51,513 nucleotides of DNA. Origin: Myxococcota bacterium (GTDB taxonomy: Bacteria > Myxococcota_A > Polyangia > Polyangiales > Houyiibacteriaceae). Numbering within the stretch: position 1 is the first letter of the stretch; each line of letters begins with the position of its first letter. Shown one piece after another: positions 25,650-34,145 of this stretch. Under the pieces are notes generated by a model that saw nothing but the letters and a program-made list of their open reading frames with translations, ran no database searches and was not told the DNA's origin. The stretch spans positions 1 to 51,513 of the forward strand of contig JANQQS010000044.1 of NCBI GenBank assembly GCA_028284955.1, in the 5' to 3' direction. A program made the position numbers and the translations under genes.

Positions 25650-26681
25650 ATGAACGAGTCCTCCGCAGACTCTAGCGATCGAAAAAGCCACAACGCGGCG
25701 GAGCAAGCCGTGGAACACTTCGAACGAGATATCGAGCGCGCTCGAGCCGAAATCTCGAAGGTGATTGTCGGCCAATCGGAAATCGTCGACGGGGTGCTCA
25801 TCTGTCTGCTCTCTTCGGGACATGCGCTGCTCGAAGGGGTTCCCGGGCTAGGAAAGACGATGTTGGTGCGTACGCTCGCCGAGACTCTGCAGCTCGAGTT
25901 TTCGCGGATTCAGTTTACGCCCGACCTCATGCCAGCGGACATTCTCGGGACGACGGTGCTCAGCGAAGACGAGTCCGGAGGGCGCGGCTTCGAGTTTCGC
26001 CCCGGCCCAGTGTTTGCGAACATCGTGTTGGCGGACGAAGTCAACCGAGCCACGCCGAAAACGCAAAGCGCGATGCTCGAAGTCATGCAGGAGCATTCGG
26101 TCACGGTGGCGAATCGGACACACGTCCTCGACGAACCCTATTTCGTTTTGGCAACCCAGAACCCTCTGGAAATGGAGGGCACCTACCCGCTCCCCGAGGC
26201 GCAACTCGACCGATTCCTGCTCAAACTTCAGGTTCCGTTTCCCACCCACGAAGAGCTGCATCAGATCGTCGATCGCACCACCGGGGCCGCGATGCCGCAT
26301 GCCCACCCTGCTCTGGACCGCACCAGAATCTTAGAAATGCGCGGCGTCGTTCGCGACGTGGCAGTGTCTCGCCACGTGCAGGATTTCGCCATTCGCGTGC
26401 TCACCGCGACGCACCCCGAGCAGCCCGCCGCCCCTGCCTCGATCCGAAGGTTTGTTCGATTCGGAGCGAGCCCGCGAGGCGTTCAAGCCACGCTGCTCGC
26501 GGCGAAAGCGCGAGCCCTGTTTGAGGGACGATTCAGCGCATCGATCGACGATGTACGGCGCATGGCCAAACCTGCTCTTCGACACCGCATCATCTTGAAC
26601 TTCGAAGGCGAAGCAGAGGGCATTCATGCCGACCAGGTGCTTGACGAAGTTCTCCGCGAAACTCCAGAAACCGCATCCTAA
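25650..26681 (+). CDS. MoxR-family AAA+ ATPase
   Basis: Chaperone-like ATPase that usually acts with vWA proteins. The 343-residue protein has Walker A GVPGLGKT (63-70), Walker B IVLADE (125-130) followed by VNRATPKTQSAMLE, sensor 1 in LATQNPLEMEGTYPL, and the arginine-rich lid region near residue 260. ATG at 25650 has AAGGAG about seven bases upstream; the open frame begins earlier (25401) inside the previous gene and is not credible. The DUF58 gene follows after 36 bases. This MoxR-DUF58-vWA order is common in bacteria and in some cases is linked to envelope integrity or metal-cofactor insertion; the role here is unknown. Confidence 0.93.
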   Translation: MNESSADSSDRKSHNAAEQAVEHFERDIERARAEISKVIVGQSEIVDGVLICLLSSGHALLEGVPGLGKTMLVRTLAETLQLEFSRIQFTPDLMPADILGTTVLSEDESGGRGFEFRPGPVFANIVLADEVNRATPKTQSAMLEVMQEHSVTVANRTHVLDEPYFVLATQNPLEMEGTYPLPEAQLDRFLLKLQVPFPTHEELHQIVDRTTGAAMPHAHPALDRTRILEMRGVVRDVAVSRHVQDFAIRVLTATHPEQPAAPASIRRFVRFGASPRGVQATLLAAKARALFEGRFSASIDDVRRMAKPALRHRIILNFEGEAEGIHADQVLDEVLRETPETAS

Positions 26682-26717
26682 CCTTCGAAACAGCCCAACT
26701 CTGGAGGAACCCTCCGA

Positions 26718-27647
26718 ATGCTTTCGTGGCTTCGAAAAACACGAAACCGACAAGCCCTGGCGGACGACTCGGGCGAACTTTTCGACGAGAATTTTCAGCG
26801 TCGCCTCGAATCTCTGGTCATTGCCTCGCGCCGTGCCTACCGAGGCCGCGCTCGCGCCGAACGCCGCTCGAAGAAATCAGGTAGCGGCATCGAGTTCGCC
26901 GACCATCGCGTCTACACGCCGGGCGATGACTTTCGCTACTTGGACTGGAACGTATACCGACGCACCGGCCGCCTCTTGGTTCGTCTTTTTGAGGAAGAAG
27001 AAGACCTTTCGGTGTACATCTTGCTCGATACGTCGCAATCCATGGGCTCGGACAATGCGCGCAAACTCAACTACGCGAAACGCGTCGCCGCCGCCCTCGC
27101 CTACGTAGCGCTCGCCCATCTCGATCGCGTCTCCATTCTCACCTTCAGCGATCGTATGCAGCATCGCCTCCCCCCTACCCGAGGAAAAAACCGAGTGTTC
27201 AAGGTGTTCGATTTTCTTCGACCGATCGATTCCAGCGGCCCAACCGACCTTGCCGCATCGCTCAAAACCTTCGCGGCGCAGAACAAACGCCGGGGCGTGG
27301 CGATTCTTATCAGCGACCTCTATGATCCCGCGGGCTTCGACGCAGGCATCAATACGCTTCGATACGCGCGCTTCGAGCCGTGTGTCATTCAGACGTTCGA
27401 CGCCGACGCTGCCCGTCCCGATCTTCACGGCGACGCCATGCTTGTCGACACCGAAACCGGGGAGGAGCGCATGGTCACCGTCACGCCGCAGCTACTCGAC
27501 CGCTACGAACGCGCGCACGTCGCGTATCGCCACGAGATAGGACGATTCTGTGCCGAGAAACAGGTTTCTTACTTTGACATGCCGATTCATGTGCCGGTGG
27601 AAGATGCGGTCCTTAGTCTTCTCCGCCGGGGAGCGTTTTTGATCTGA
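26718..27647 (+). CDS. DUF58 protein with vWA-like fold
   Basis: A 309-residue soluble protein. The DUF58 signature is DHRVYTPGDDFRYLDWNVY (about 62-80) followed by RTGRLLVRLFEEEEDL. A vWA-type metal site, DTSQSMG, lies at about residue 103, with SGPTDLAASL and ILISDLYDP completing the fold. It normally partners MoxR. Good ribosome site (CTGGAGGAA) ahead of the ATG at 26718. The next gene begins one base after the stop. Confidence 0.92.
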   Translation: MLSWLRKTRNRQALADDSGELFDENFQRRLESLVIASRRAYRGRARAERRSKKSGSGIEFADHRVYTPGDDFRYLDWNVYRRTGRLLVRLFEEEEDLSVYILLDTSQSMGSDNARKLNYAKRVAAALAYVALAHLDRVSILTFSDRMQHRLPPTRGKNRVFKVFDFLRPIDSSGPTDLAASLKTFAAQNKRRGVAILISDLYDPAGFDAGINTLRYARFEPCVIQTFDADAARPDLHGDAMLVDTETGEERMVTVTPQLLDRYERAHVAYRHEIGRFCAEKQVSYFDMPIHVPVEDAVLSLLRRGAFLI

Positions 27648-27648
27648 T

Positions 27649-29559
27649 ATGGAGCTCACGGGACTCGGCGCTACGCAGTTGCTCACCGTGCTCGGAATCG
27701 CGAGCGCGATCGCGGTGGTGCTCTATCTGTTGCGCCTCCGGCGGCGGCGGGTGTTCGTTCCCTTCGTTCGATTGTGGGATACCGTGCTCTCAGAGCAGAA
27801 ATCCACGAGACTCTTTTCAAAACTCAAGCGCTGGCTCTCCTTGCTTGTCGCGCTCTGCATCATCGCGCTGCTTTCCTTCGCGCTAGGCGATCCGCGCTTC
27901 GCAGGAGCGCATCAAGACGGCCGCACCATGGTCGTGCTGATGGATACCAGCGCCTCGATGCAAGCCACCGATGTGGCTCCCTCTCGGCTGCACGCGGCGA
28001 TCAAACAAGTTCAGCGTCTGATTCGCCGATTGGGCCCCGCCGACCGTATGCTGATCGCCCGCTTCGACGCGGCGGCAACACCGCTCTCGCCTCTCACCGG
28101 AGATGTCGCGGTGCTCGAACGAGCGCTTCGTGGCCTAAACGCTTCGGACGTGCCGGCCAATCTCGCAGGCGGAGTCCATCTCGCCCTCAATGTGCTCTCC
28201 GAAACATCACGCCCCGAAATCGTGATTGCATCGGATGGACAACTCCAACACGCGCACTCCGTCCGCGAACGGATCAAGCGGAGCAAAGTCCGTGTAAGCT
28301 GGATTCGGGTCGGTTCAAAATCCGAAAACTTGGGCATCACATCGTTCGGCGTGCGTCGTTACCCGCTCGACAAATCTCAAGTGGAAGCACTCATCGAAAT
28401 CTGGAATCCCACGGCCAAAGAGCGCTCCGTGGAAATCACGCTGTTCGGCGATGGCAAGCCCATTGATGTGCAAACACTCCAGGTGCGCCCGGGCGAGCGA
28501 CTGCGAAGATTTTTTGGAGACCTATCGGGCATCGACCGTACGCTCGAAGCGCGCCTCAGAGCTGCCGATCGCGGAAACGATCACCTCGCGGTGGACAACC
28601 GCGCCTATGCCACGCTGTCGCAGCGGCGACGCGCGCGCGTTCTCGCCGTCACCGAAGGAAACCTCTACCTACAAGCCGCGCTGTTGCTCGACGAATATCT
28701 CGACGTCGAAGAGATCGCGCCCGCCGACTATCCGAACCTCGAAAAGCAAGATGGGCTCAAACGCTTCGACGTCGTGCTCTTCGACAACTGGGTGCCGCGG
28801 TCCGCTCCTTCGCGGCCTGCGCTCTATCTTAACCCAAGCCCAAGCAGTAAATCAGACGCGTCAGCCTTTCGGCTGTTCTCCGTCCGCGGTGAAACGGTCG
28901 ATCCATATTTCGCAAAGCTCAAGTCGAAGCATCCGATTTTGCGCTGGACCGCCCTCCGCGATGTGAACATTGCCCGTGCGCATCAAGTTGTCCCGGAGCC
29001 CGGCGATGATGTCATCGGCGGCGATCAAGGAACACCGCTTATTGTGTCGGGTGAGCGAGACAGCCAGCCCATGGTGGCGTTCACGTTTGATATTCGGCAA
29101 AGCGACTTGCCGTTGCGCGTAGCCTGGCCTCTGCTCTTACTCAATACCATCGATTTCTTTGTTGAAGATTCGTCCGATGACCGTTCGAGCCTGCGTACCG
29201 GGGAAACGTGGCGTATTCCTGTAAGCGCGGAGGCGACGCGCGCCAAGCTCGTACCGCCACGCGGCGATTCTCGCTTCGTTCCCGTGCAGCGCGGTCACGC
29301 CGTGCACGTGGGGACGCAAACGGGCATCTACTCCTTGCGGACCAAACGGGACCACGCCGTATTCGCAGCCAACCTCGGCGACAGCGCGGAAAGCGACATT
29401 CGACCCGTCGAGACGCTCCGCGTCGATGGCATGCGCGCGGGCGCAGTCAGCTCTGGTCGCCCAGGGCTACGAAAAGAAATCTGGCTATATCTGGTTTTCG
29501 CCGCGCTCTGCATACTCATCGTCGAATGGTTTACCTACCACCGTAGGCACACGGTATGA
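27649..29559 (+). CDS. BatA-like membrane protein with vWA domain
   Basis: A 636-residue protein. Two membrane helices (about 11-29 and 62-80) flank a basic loop, the usual BatA layout. The vWA domain follows with a complete-looking MIDAS: DTSAS (99-103), a Thr/Ser-containing SDVPANLAGG region, and IVIASDGQ. The remaining 380 residues contain a beta-rich, possibly CARDB-like segment (VEALIEIWNPTAKERSVEITL, in parts), a region resembling the glutamine-amidotransferase-like part of the next protein, and a C-terminal helix (IWLYLVFAALCILIVEW). Its stop overlaps the next ATG by four bases. Confidence 0.87.
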   Translation: MELTGLGATQLLTVLGIASAIAVVLYLLRLRRRRVFVPFVRLWDTVLSEQKSTRLFSKLKRWLSLLVALCIIALLSFALGDPRFAGAHQDGRTMVVLMDTSASMQATDVAPSRLHAAIKQVQRLIRRLGPADRMLIARFDAAATPLSPLTGDVAVLERALRGLNASDVPANLAGGVHLALNVLSETSRPEIVIASDGQLQHAHSVRERIKRSKVRVSWIRVGSKSENLGITSFGVRRYPLDKSQVEALIEIWNPTAKERSVEITLFGDGKPIDVQTLQVRPGERLRRFFGDLSGIDRTLEARLRAADRGNDHLAVDNRAYATLSQRRRARVLAVTEGNLYLQAALLLDEYLDVEEIAPADYPNLEKQDGLKRFDVVLFDNWVPRSAPSRPALYLNPSPSSKSDASAFRLFSVRGETVDPYFAKLKSKHPILRWTALRDVNIARAHQVVPEPGDDVIGGDQGTPLIVSGERDSQPMVAFTFDIRQSDLPLRVAWPLLLLNTIDFFVEDSSDDRSSLRTGETWRIPVSAEATRAKLVPPRGDSRFVPVQRGHAVHVGTQTGIYSLRTKRDHAVFAANLGDSAESDIRPVETLRVDGMRAGAVSSGRPGLRKEIWLYLVFAALCILIVEWFTYHRRHTV

Positions 29560-32336
29560 AACGGTTACGGATCATCACCGGCATCATCGCCATCGCGTGC
29601 GCCGGAGCGCTGGCCGGGGCGGTGCGCGAGCTTATCTCGCGTTCTGCGCTGGCTTTTGAGATGTACGGCGCGTCGTACGAAGTGCTCGCGCCGCATTGGC
29701 TCTATGCAATAACCGTCGCGCCATTTTTCTTTTGGATGACCACTTGGTCGCTCGCCGATTTGCCGCACGCCCAGCGCCTGCTTGGAGCCGCGCTGCGCAC
29801 ATGCCTTGTTGTCGCGCTCGCGCTCGCACTCGCCCGGCTGGCCCGCACCGACGAAACCAACCGCATCAGCGCGGCCTTGCTGGTCGACGTTTCGGATTCC
29901 ATGCCGGACGAAGCCTTGGCTGAAGCCGAGCGATGGATCGACCAAGTCTACGCGCGACGCGGCGACCACGACCTGCACGTAGTCGCGTTTGCCCGAACCG
30001 CAGAGCGGCTCCAGCCACCAGACCCCGAAGGTTCCGACTCGGGAAGCCATGCAAGCCGCGATTCGGACCGCGGACCACAGGCCGACACACCGCGACTACG
30101 CCGGCTGGGCAAGCGAGGCGCCGCGACCAACCTCCAGGCAGCGGTACAGCTCGCGTACGGCCTCTTTCCGCCAAACCATCTTCGCCGCGCGGTGCTGCTC
30201 ACCGATGGGCAGCAGACGAGCGGTGATATTGTCGGAGAAGCGACGCGCGCCGCGTCGCTCGGGGTGCAACTGTTTGCGCGCCCCAGCCGCGCCGGCGTCC
30301 CCCCAGAAATCGCGGTGACCGAGCTCGACGTTCCGAACGACGTCAAAGTCGGCCAACCGTTCATGGTCCGCGCACAGGTTTTCGCCAGCCGCGACGCGCG
30401 CGCCCGAATTCGCTTGTACCAAGGGGAAACCCTCAACGGGCTAGACTCGATTCGCGAGCTCGATCTGAAGAAAGGAACTCAGGAAGTAGCGTTTCGATCG
30501 ATCGTTCGCGTTCCCGGCCCGGTCACCTACCGCGCAGCGCTGAAACCACTCGGCGAAGATCGATTCGCCGACAACAACTCGTTCGCCCAAAGCACCATCG
30601 TCCCCGGCCGCCCCGCGGTGCTCTACGTGGAAGGCTCGCGCCACGCCAACTATCTCGCGCGCGCGCTCGCCGCCGCCGAGCTCGACGTCGACGTGCGCTC
30701 GGGTCGTGCCATCCCTTCGAGCCTGCGGGAGATGGAACGCTTCGACTTCATGATTCTCTCCGACGTGCCCGCGGACCAGGTGTCGCCATCGCAGATCGAC
30801 ACCATCGAACGCTATGTCCGCGACGTAGGCGGCGGATTCTTGATGGCGGGAGGCGAGAGCGGGTTTGGGCTTGGCGGCTGGCAAGGCACCCGCATGGAGC
30901 GGCTCTTGCCCGTGCGGATGGACGGCCAGCGACGGCGCGATCAACCCACGCTCGCGCTCACGCTGGTGATCGACCGCTCGGGTTCAATGAATGGCCAAAA
31001 AATCGAGCTCGCCAAGGAAGCCGCGAAGTCTACCGCGGGGCTATTGTCGAGCGACGACTCGATCTCAGTGGTGGGGTTCGACGCGCAGCCCGAACGCATC
31101 GTGCGCATGCAGAGCGCGAGCAACCGCCTGCGCATTGCTCGCGATATCAGCCGCCTCGCGGCACGAGGGGGAACCGCCATCTTTCCCGCGCTCGACGCGG
31201 CGTACGAAGACCTTTCGGTCACCCGCGCGCGCATCAAACACGTGATTTTGCTCACCGACGGCCAGAGCCCGGAGCGCGGCATCTCCGAGCTCGTGCAAGT
31301 CATGCGCGCCGAATCGATCACCGTGTCGACGGTGGGCCTCGGCGCCGACGTCAATCGCGCGCTCTTGCAATCAGTGGCCCGCGACGGCGGCGGGCGCTCC
31401 TATTTCACCAACGACCCCCACAACGTGCCGCGCATCTTCATGAAAGAAACCTCGGCCGTAGCCCGCTCTGCCGCGGTCGAAGAATACGTCCGCGCCGTTC
31501 CCGTGGGGCGCGCAGATTTTCTCAAAGCGGTCGACGTCGGCAGCGCTCCGTTCTTGCACGGCTACGTCGCGACCCGTGAAAAGCCCGCGCCCGCGCAAGT
31601 GGTGCTGCAGAGCGAGCTATCCGAACCGCTGCTCGCTCGCTGGCGCGTGGGCCTTGGCTGGTCGCTCGCATGGACGAGCGACGTCAAAAACCGGTGGGCG
31701 GTCGAATGGGTACGCTGGCGCGGTTTTTCTCGTTTTTGGGCGCAGCTCGTCCGTGAACATATGCGGCGACGACGACGCACCCAGCTGGATATGACCGTCG
31801 CCCTGCGCGAAGGCCCAAGCCCCATGGTCCAGGCCGCCGTCAACGCCATCGACGCAAACGACCGCTTCATGAACGGCCTCGACTCCGAAGTCACCATCGA
31901 TGAAGTCGGACCAACGTCAGCCCGCGCGCGCCGCGCACAGCGCAAAACCGAACCGACGCCCATGCATCAGACAGCCCCCGGTCGATACGAAGCCCGCCTC
32001 CCGCTTCCGGGCTACGGCTCGTTCGTAGTTCGCGCCACCCATCGCCGCGACGGCCGAGTCGTCGCGGAAAGCACCGCCCAGCTCGCACACCCCTACCCAA
32101 CCGAATATAGCACCGTCGCGCCCGATCTTCGCCCCTTGCGCGAAGCCGTCGCGCTCTCGAACGGAACGGTCAACCCGACCACCAAAAAGCTGCTCGACGC
32201 TGGAGACGAAACCATCCGCGCTCACGAAGAGCTTTGGCCCAAGATGTTGTTCCTCGCGCTGGGCCTGTTTCTACTGGATTTGCTCTTGCGGAGAGTACGG
32301 CTGACTAACGATCAACTGCGGGTTAATCGGACGTAG
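29556..32336 (+). CDS. Large membrane protein with two vWA domains and a GATase-like region
   Basis: A 926-residue protein. N-terminal helices at about 5-23, 45-66 and 75-95 precede a first vWA domain with DVSDS (111-115). A beta-sandwich segment (about 250-345) is followed by a class I glutamine-amidotransferase-like fold (about 352-455; VLYVEGSRHANYL, GGGFLMAGGESGFGLGGW) of the kind found in large vWA proteins; I see no obvious catalytic triad. A second vWA domain starts at VIDRSGSMNG (DRSGS, 473-477) with GGTAIFPAL and VILLTDGQS. A C-terminal helix lies near 893-915. ATGA overlap with the preceding gene. Its last 66 bases overlap the convergent lipoprotein gene. Confidence 0.85.
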   Translation: MKRLRIITGIIAIACAGALAGAVRELISRSALAFEMYGASYEVLAPHWLYAITVAPFFFWMTTWSLADLPHAQRLLGAALRTCLVVALALALARLARTDETNRISAALLVDVSDSMPDEALAEAERWIDQVYARRGDHDLHVVAFARTAERLQPPDPEGSDSGSHASRDSDRGPQADTPRLRRLGKRGAATNLQAAVQLAYGLFPPNHLRRAVLLTDGQQTSGDIVGEATRAASLGVQLFARPSRAGVPPEIAVTELDVPNDVKVGQPFMVRAQVFASRDARARIRLYQGETLNGLDSIRELDLKKGTQEVAFRSIVRVPGPVTYRAALKPLGEDRFADNNSFAQSTIVPGRPAVLYVEGSRHANYLARALAAAELDVDVRSGRAIPSSLREMERFDFMILSDVPADQVSPSQIDTIERYVRDVGGGFLMAGGESGFGLGGWQGTRMERLLPVRMDGQRRRDQPTLALTLVIDRSGSMNGQKIELAKEAAKSTAGLLSSDDSISVVGFDAQPERIVRMQSASNRLRIARDISRLAARGGTAIFPALDAAYEDLSVTRARIKHVILLTDGQSPERGISELVQVMRAESITVSTVGLGADVNRALLQSVARDGGGRSYFTNDPHNVPRIFMKETSAVARSAAVEEYVRAVPVGRADFLKAVDVGSAPFLHGYVATREKPAPAQVVLQSELSEPLLARWRVGLGWSLAWTSDVKNRWAVEWVRWRGFSRFWAQLVREHMRRRRRTQLDMTVALREGPSPMVQAAVNAIDANDRFMNGLDSEVTIDEVGPTSARARRAQRKTEPTPMHQTAPGRYEARLPLPGYGSFVVRATHRRDGRVVAESTAQLAHPYPTEYSTVAPDLRPLREAVALSNGTVNPTTKKLLDAGDETIRAHEELWPKMLFLALGLFLLDLLLRRVRLTNDQLRVNRT

Positions 32337-33062
32337 GTCCTCTCCGCAGCGTTTGTCCTTCGTCACGCGGTCCAAGAAATCGTCCGGCGATTCTCCAGGC
32401 GCTCTCTCGACGCAGTGTTGCGGAAGCGTAGGTTCTTCCGCGAAGGCTGTACCCCCCACGCCCGACTGCGCGACGATGACCGACAAATACCCCTTCAGTT
32501 CCGTTTCCACGTAGCAGTAAGACGCCTGGGCGAAGCTTGTAACTACGATGACCATTTCCGGCACATTCGGCGGCTGGCCTTGCACGTAGGCGTTGCGCAA
32601 GTCTTTCCATCCGGGCCCCCTAATTGTGCGAGGCGCAGATCTTCTCGTGCCGCGGAAGACTGTCTCGGTCCCAAATACGGTGACGTCGTCGACCCCGATC
32701 GTGGACCGCGCGTTGGTACAAGTTCGATACTCCTTCGTCGCCGCCATCAACTTCAGGTAACAATAGTGAGTACCGACGGACACGTGACAGGCTGAGGCTC
32801 CAGGGAGCTTCAGCCCGTAGTAACCGAGTTTTCTGCTCGGAATGAGCAAGGGATCGCGATTCACGTTGGGCCCGCCTTCGTGCAGCTTGCTGGTCAGGTC
32901 GTCACCCCCATCAACACTGGCGACACAACCGAACGCCCCTACGGCGAGTGCTGTAGCAACCGCCAAGCACAACGGGGACCGCCGCGCAGATGACCGCCGC
33001 GCACGCGCGTATGCTTCGTGCTCGTTCGTACACCCATGAATTCCGATAGATAGCCAGTCCAT
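32271..33062 (-). CDS. Putative secreted lipoprotein of unknown function
   Basis: A 263-residue protein with a basic N-terminus, a hydrophobic stretch (LCLAVATALAVGAFGC) and a lipobox-like AFGC with Cys46, then a soluble Cys-containing domain (HYCYLKLMAATKEY, RTCTNARS, QASYCYVETEL, QHCVERA, KRCGEDL). Six or so cysteines spread through the mature part could form disulfides. The 45-residue leader is longer than usual. ATG at 33062 has GAGGGA about five bases upstream. I recognise no family. The 3' end overlaps the large vWA gene on the other strand by 66 bases, so one of the two C-termini may be longer than needed. Confidence 0.65.
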   Translation of the reverse strand: MDWLSIGIHGCTNEHEAYARARRSSARRSPLCLAVATALAVGAFGCVASVDGGDDLTSKLHEGGPNVNRDPLLIPSRKLGYYGLKLPGASACHVSVGTHYCYLKLMAATKEYRTCTNARSTIGVDDVTVFGTETVFRGTRRSAPRTIRGPGWKDLRNAYVQGQPPNVPEMVIVVTSFAQASYCYVETELKGYLSVIVAQSGVGGTAFAEEPTLPQHCVERAPGESPDDFLDRVTKDKRCGEDLRPINPQLIVSQPYSPQEQIQ

Positions 33063-33470
33063 CTCATCCCTCGTCGAATGTTGGCGCTCTCGCGCTCGTT
33101 GCCACGTCCCCCGCTATCGTTTCCGATCCCTCGCCGGTCGAAAACCGTGCTCTACACCACAAAACCCCTGGAATGTCCACAAAATATGTGTGTGTTCATC
33201 CGCGGTAGCACACACACCCCTGCACTTCAACACAGATCGACATCAACTTCTCTTTTTCCGTGTCCATGTTTCATGCATGTTTCCAAACAGTTACGTCCAT
33301 TATCGGCGACTGAACACGTGGGCGGCGTACCCCTAGAAACCACGTAGCGCCGCATAAAACGTGACTTTTTCTTCTGGTCATTTGCACTTTTGCACAGTGA
33401 AGCTAACCTGCAGTCAGACAGTGACCGAAAGTCAGTATCTTTCACCAATGAGCCCGCTTGAACGGCCGTC
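33063..33470. other. 408-bp intergenic region upstream of tetR
   Basis: Noticeably less GC-rich than its surroundings. It must hold the promoters of the lipoprotein gene (-) and the efflux operon (+). It contains an inverted repeat of TGTGTGTG (33187-33194) and CACACACA (33209-33216) with a 14-base loop, and closely spaced GTCAGACAGTGACC / GTCAGT sequences near 33412-33436 that could be a regulator site. The short open frames within it have no coding character. Confidence 0.45.
33382..33409 (+). promoter_or_regulatory. Candidate promoter for the tetR-RND operon
   Basis: TTGCAC (33382-33387) and TAACCT (33404-33409) are separated by 16 bases, roughly fitting a housekeeping promoter, 61 bases before the tetR start. 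The repeated GTCAG/GTGAC words that follow would be placed for autoregulation. Weak evidence. Confidence 0.25.
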
Positions 33471-34145
33471 ATGCCGATTTCCGATCGACGAGAGCGAGAA
33501 CGAGAAGCCCGACGCGCCCTGATTTTGAGCGCGGCGGAAACAGTCGTGTCGAGTCGCGGCTATGCCGCGATGACGATGGACGACGTGGCCGACGCAGCCG
33601 AACTGAGCAAAGGCACCCTCTACCTCTACTTTCAAAACAAAGACGCCCTGTGTGCGGCAGTGGCCGAGCGCAAGCTCGCCGGTTTCATTCCGGGCTTGGA
33701 GCGCGTTGTCCGGGCGGGCTCAACTGGCCTCGACCAGATTCACCGCATGATGACCCACTACGTCGAGTTCTTCGAACAGCACCCCCAAAACTTCCGTTTT
33801 TTGCTTAGCTGGATCATTCCCTCGCAGCGCCTCGACGATTCGTCGCCCAGCTTTCAAGCGTATCGCGCGCGCGTGGGCGCGGCCTATCAGCTGGCTCTCG
33901 AGAGCATCGAGCGCGGCAAACACGACGGCTCGATTCGAGAGGATGTTCCCGCGATGGTGCAAGCGCTGCAGATCTGGTCCAGCTTGATCGGCGTGCTCAT
34001 TGCGCATTTCGCTCCCGACGTATTTCGTCAACGCATTCCCTTTCCCATCGACATGAGCCGCCTGCTCTCCACCCACATCCACACCGTGCTCCGCGCCCTC
34101 GCGGGGCCGAACGCGTCGATCGCCACCCCGGATACCGAATCGTGA
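33471..34145 (+). CDS. TetR/AcrR-family transcriptional regulator
   Basis: A 224-residue protein with an N-terminal TetR HTH: ALILSAAETVVSSRGYAAMT, VADAAELSKGTLYLYFQNKD, residues about 17-60, followed by an all-helical ligand domain. It almost certainly represses the RND efflux genes with which it is cotranscribed: its stop overlaps the next start as GTGA. The inducing ligand is unknown. No clear Shine-Dalgarno site precedes the ATG at 33471. Confidence 0.92.
   Translation: MPISDRREREREARRALILSAAETVVSSRGYAAMTMDDVADAAELSKGTLYLYFQNKDALCAAVAERKLAGFIPGLERVVRAGSTGLDQIHRMMTHYVEFFEQHPQNFRFLLSWIIPSQRLDDSSPSFQAYRARVGAAYQLALESIERGKHDGSIREDVPAMVQALQIWSSLIGVLIAHFAPDVFRQRIPFPIDMSRLLSTHIHTVLRALAGPNASIATPDTES

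Noticed and set aside
33078-33347. 89-codon frame upstream of tetR
   Set aside because: No ribosome site, low coding character, rich in Pro/Ser/Thr/His, and it covers the probable promoter region.
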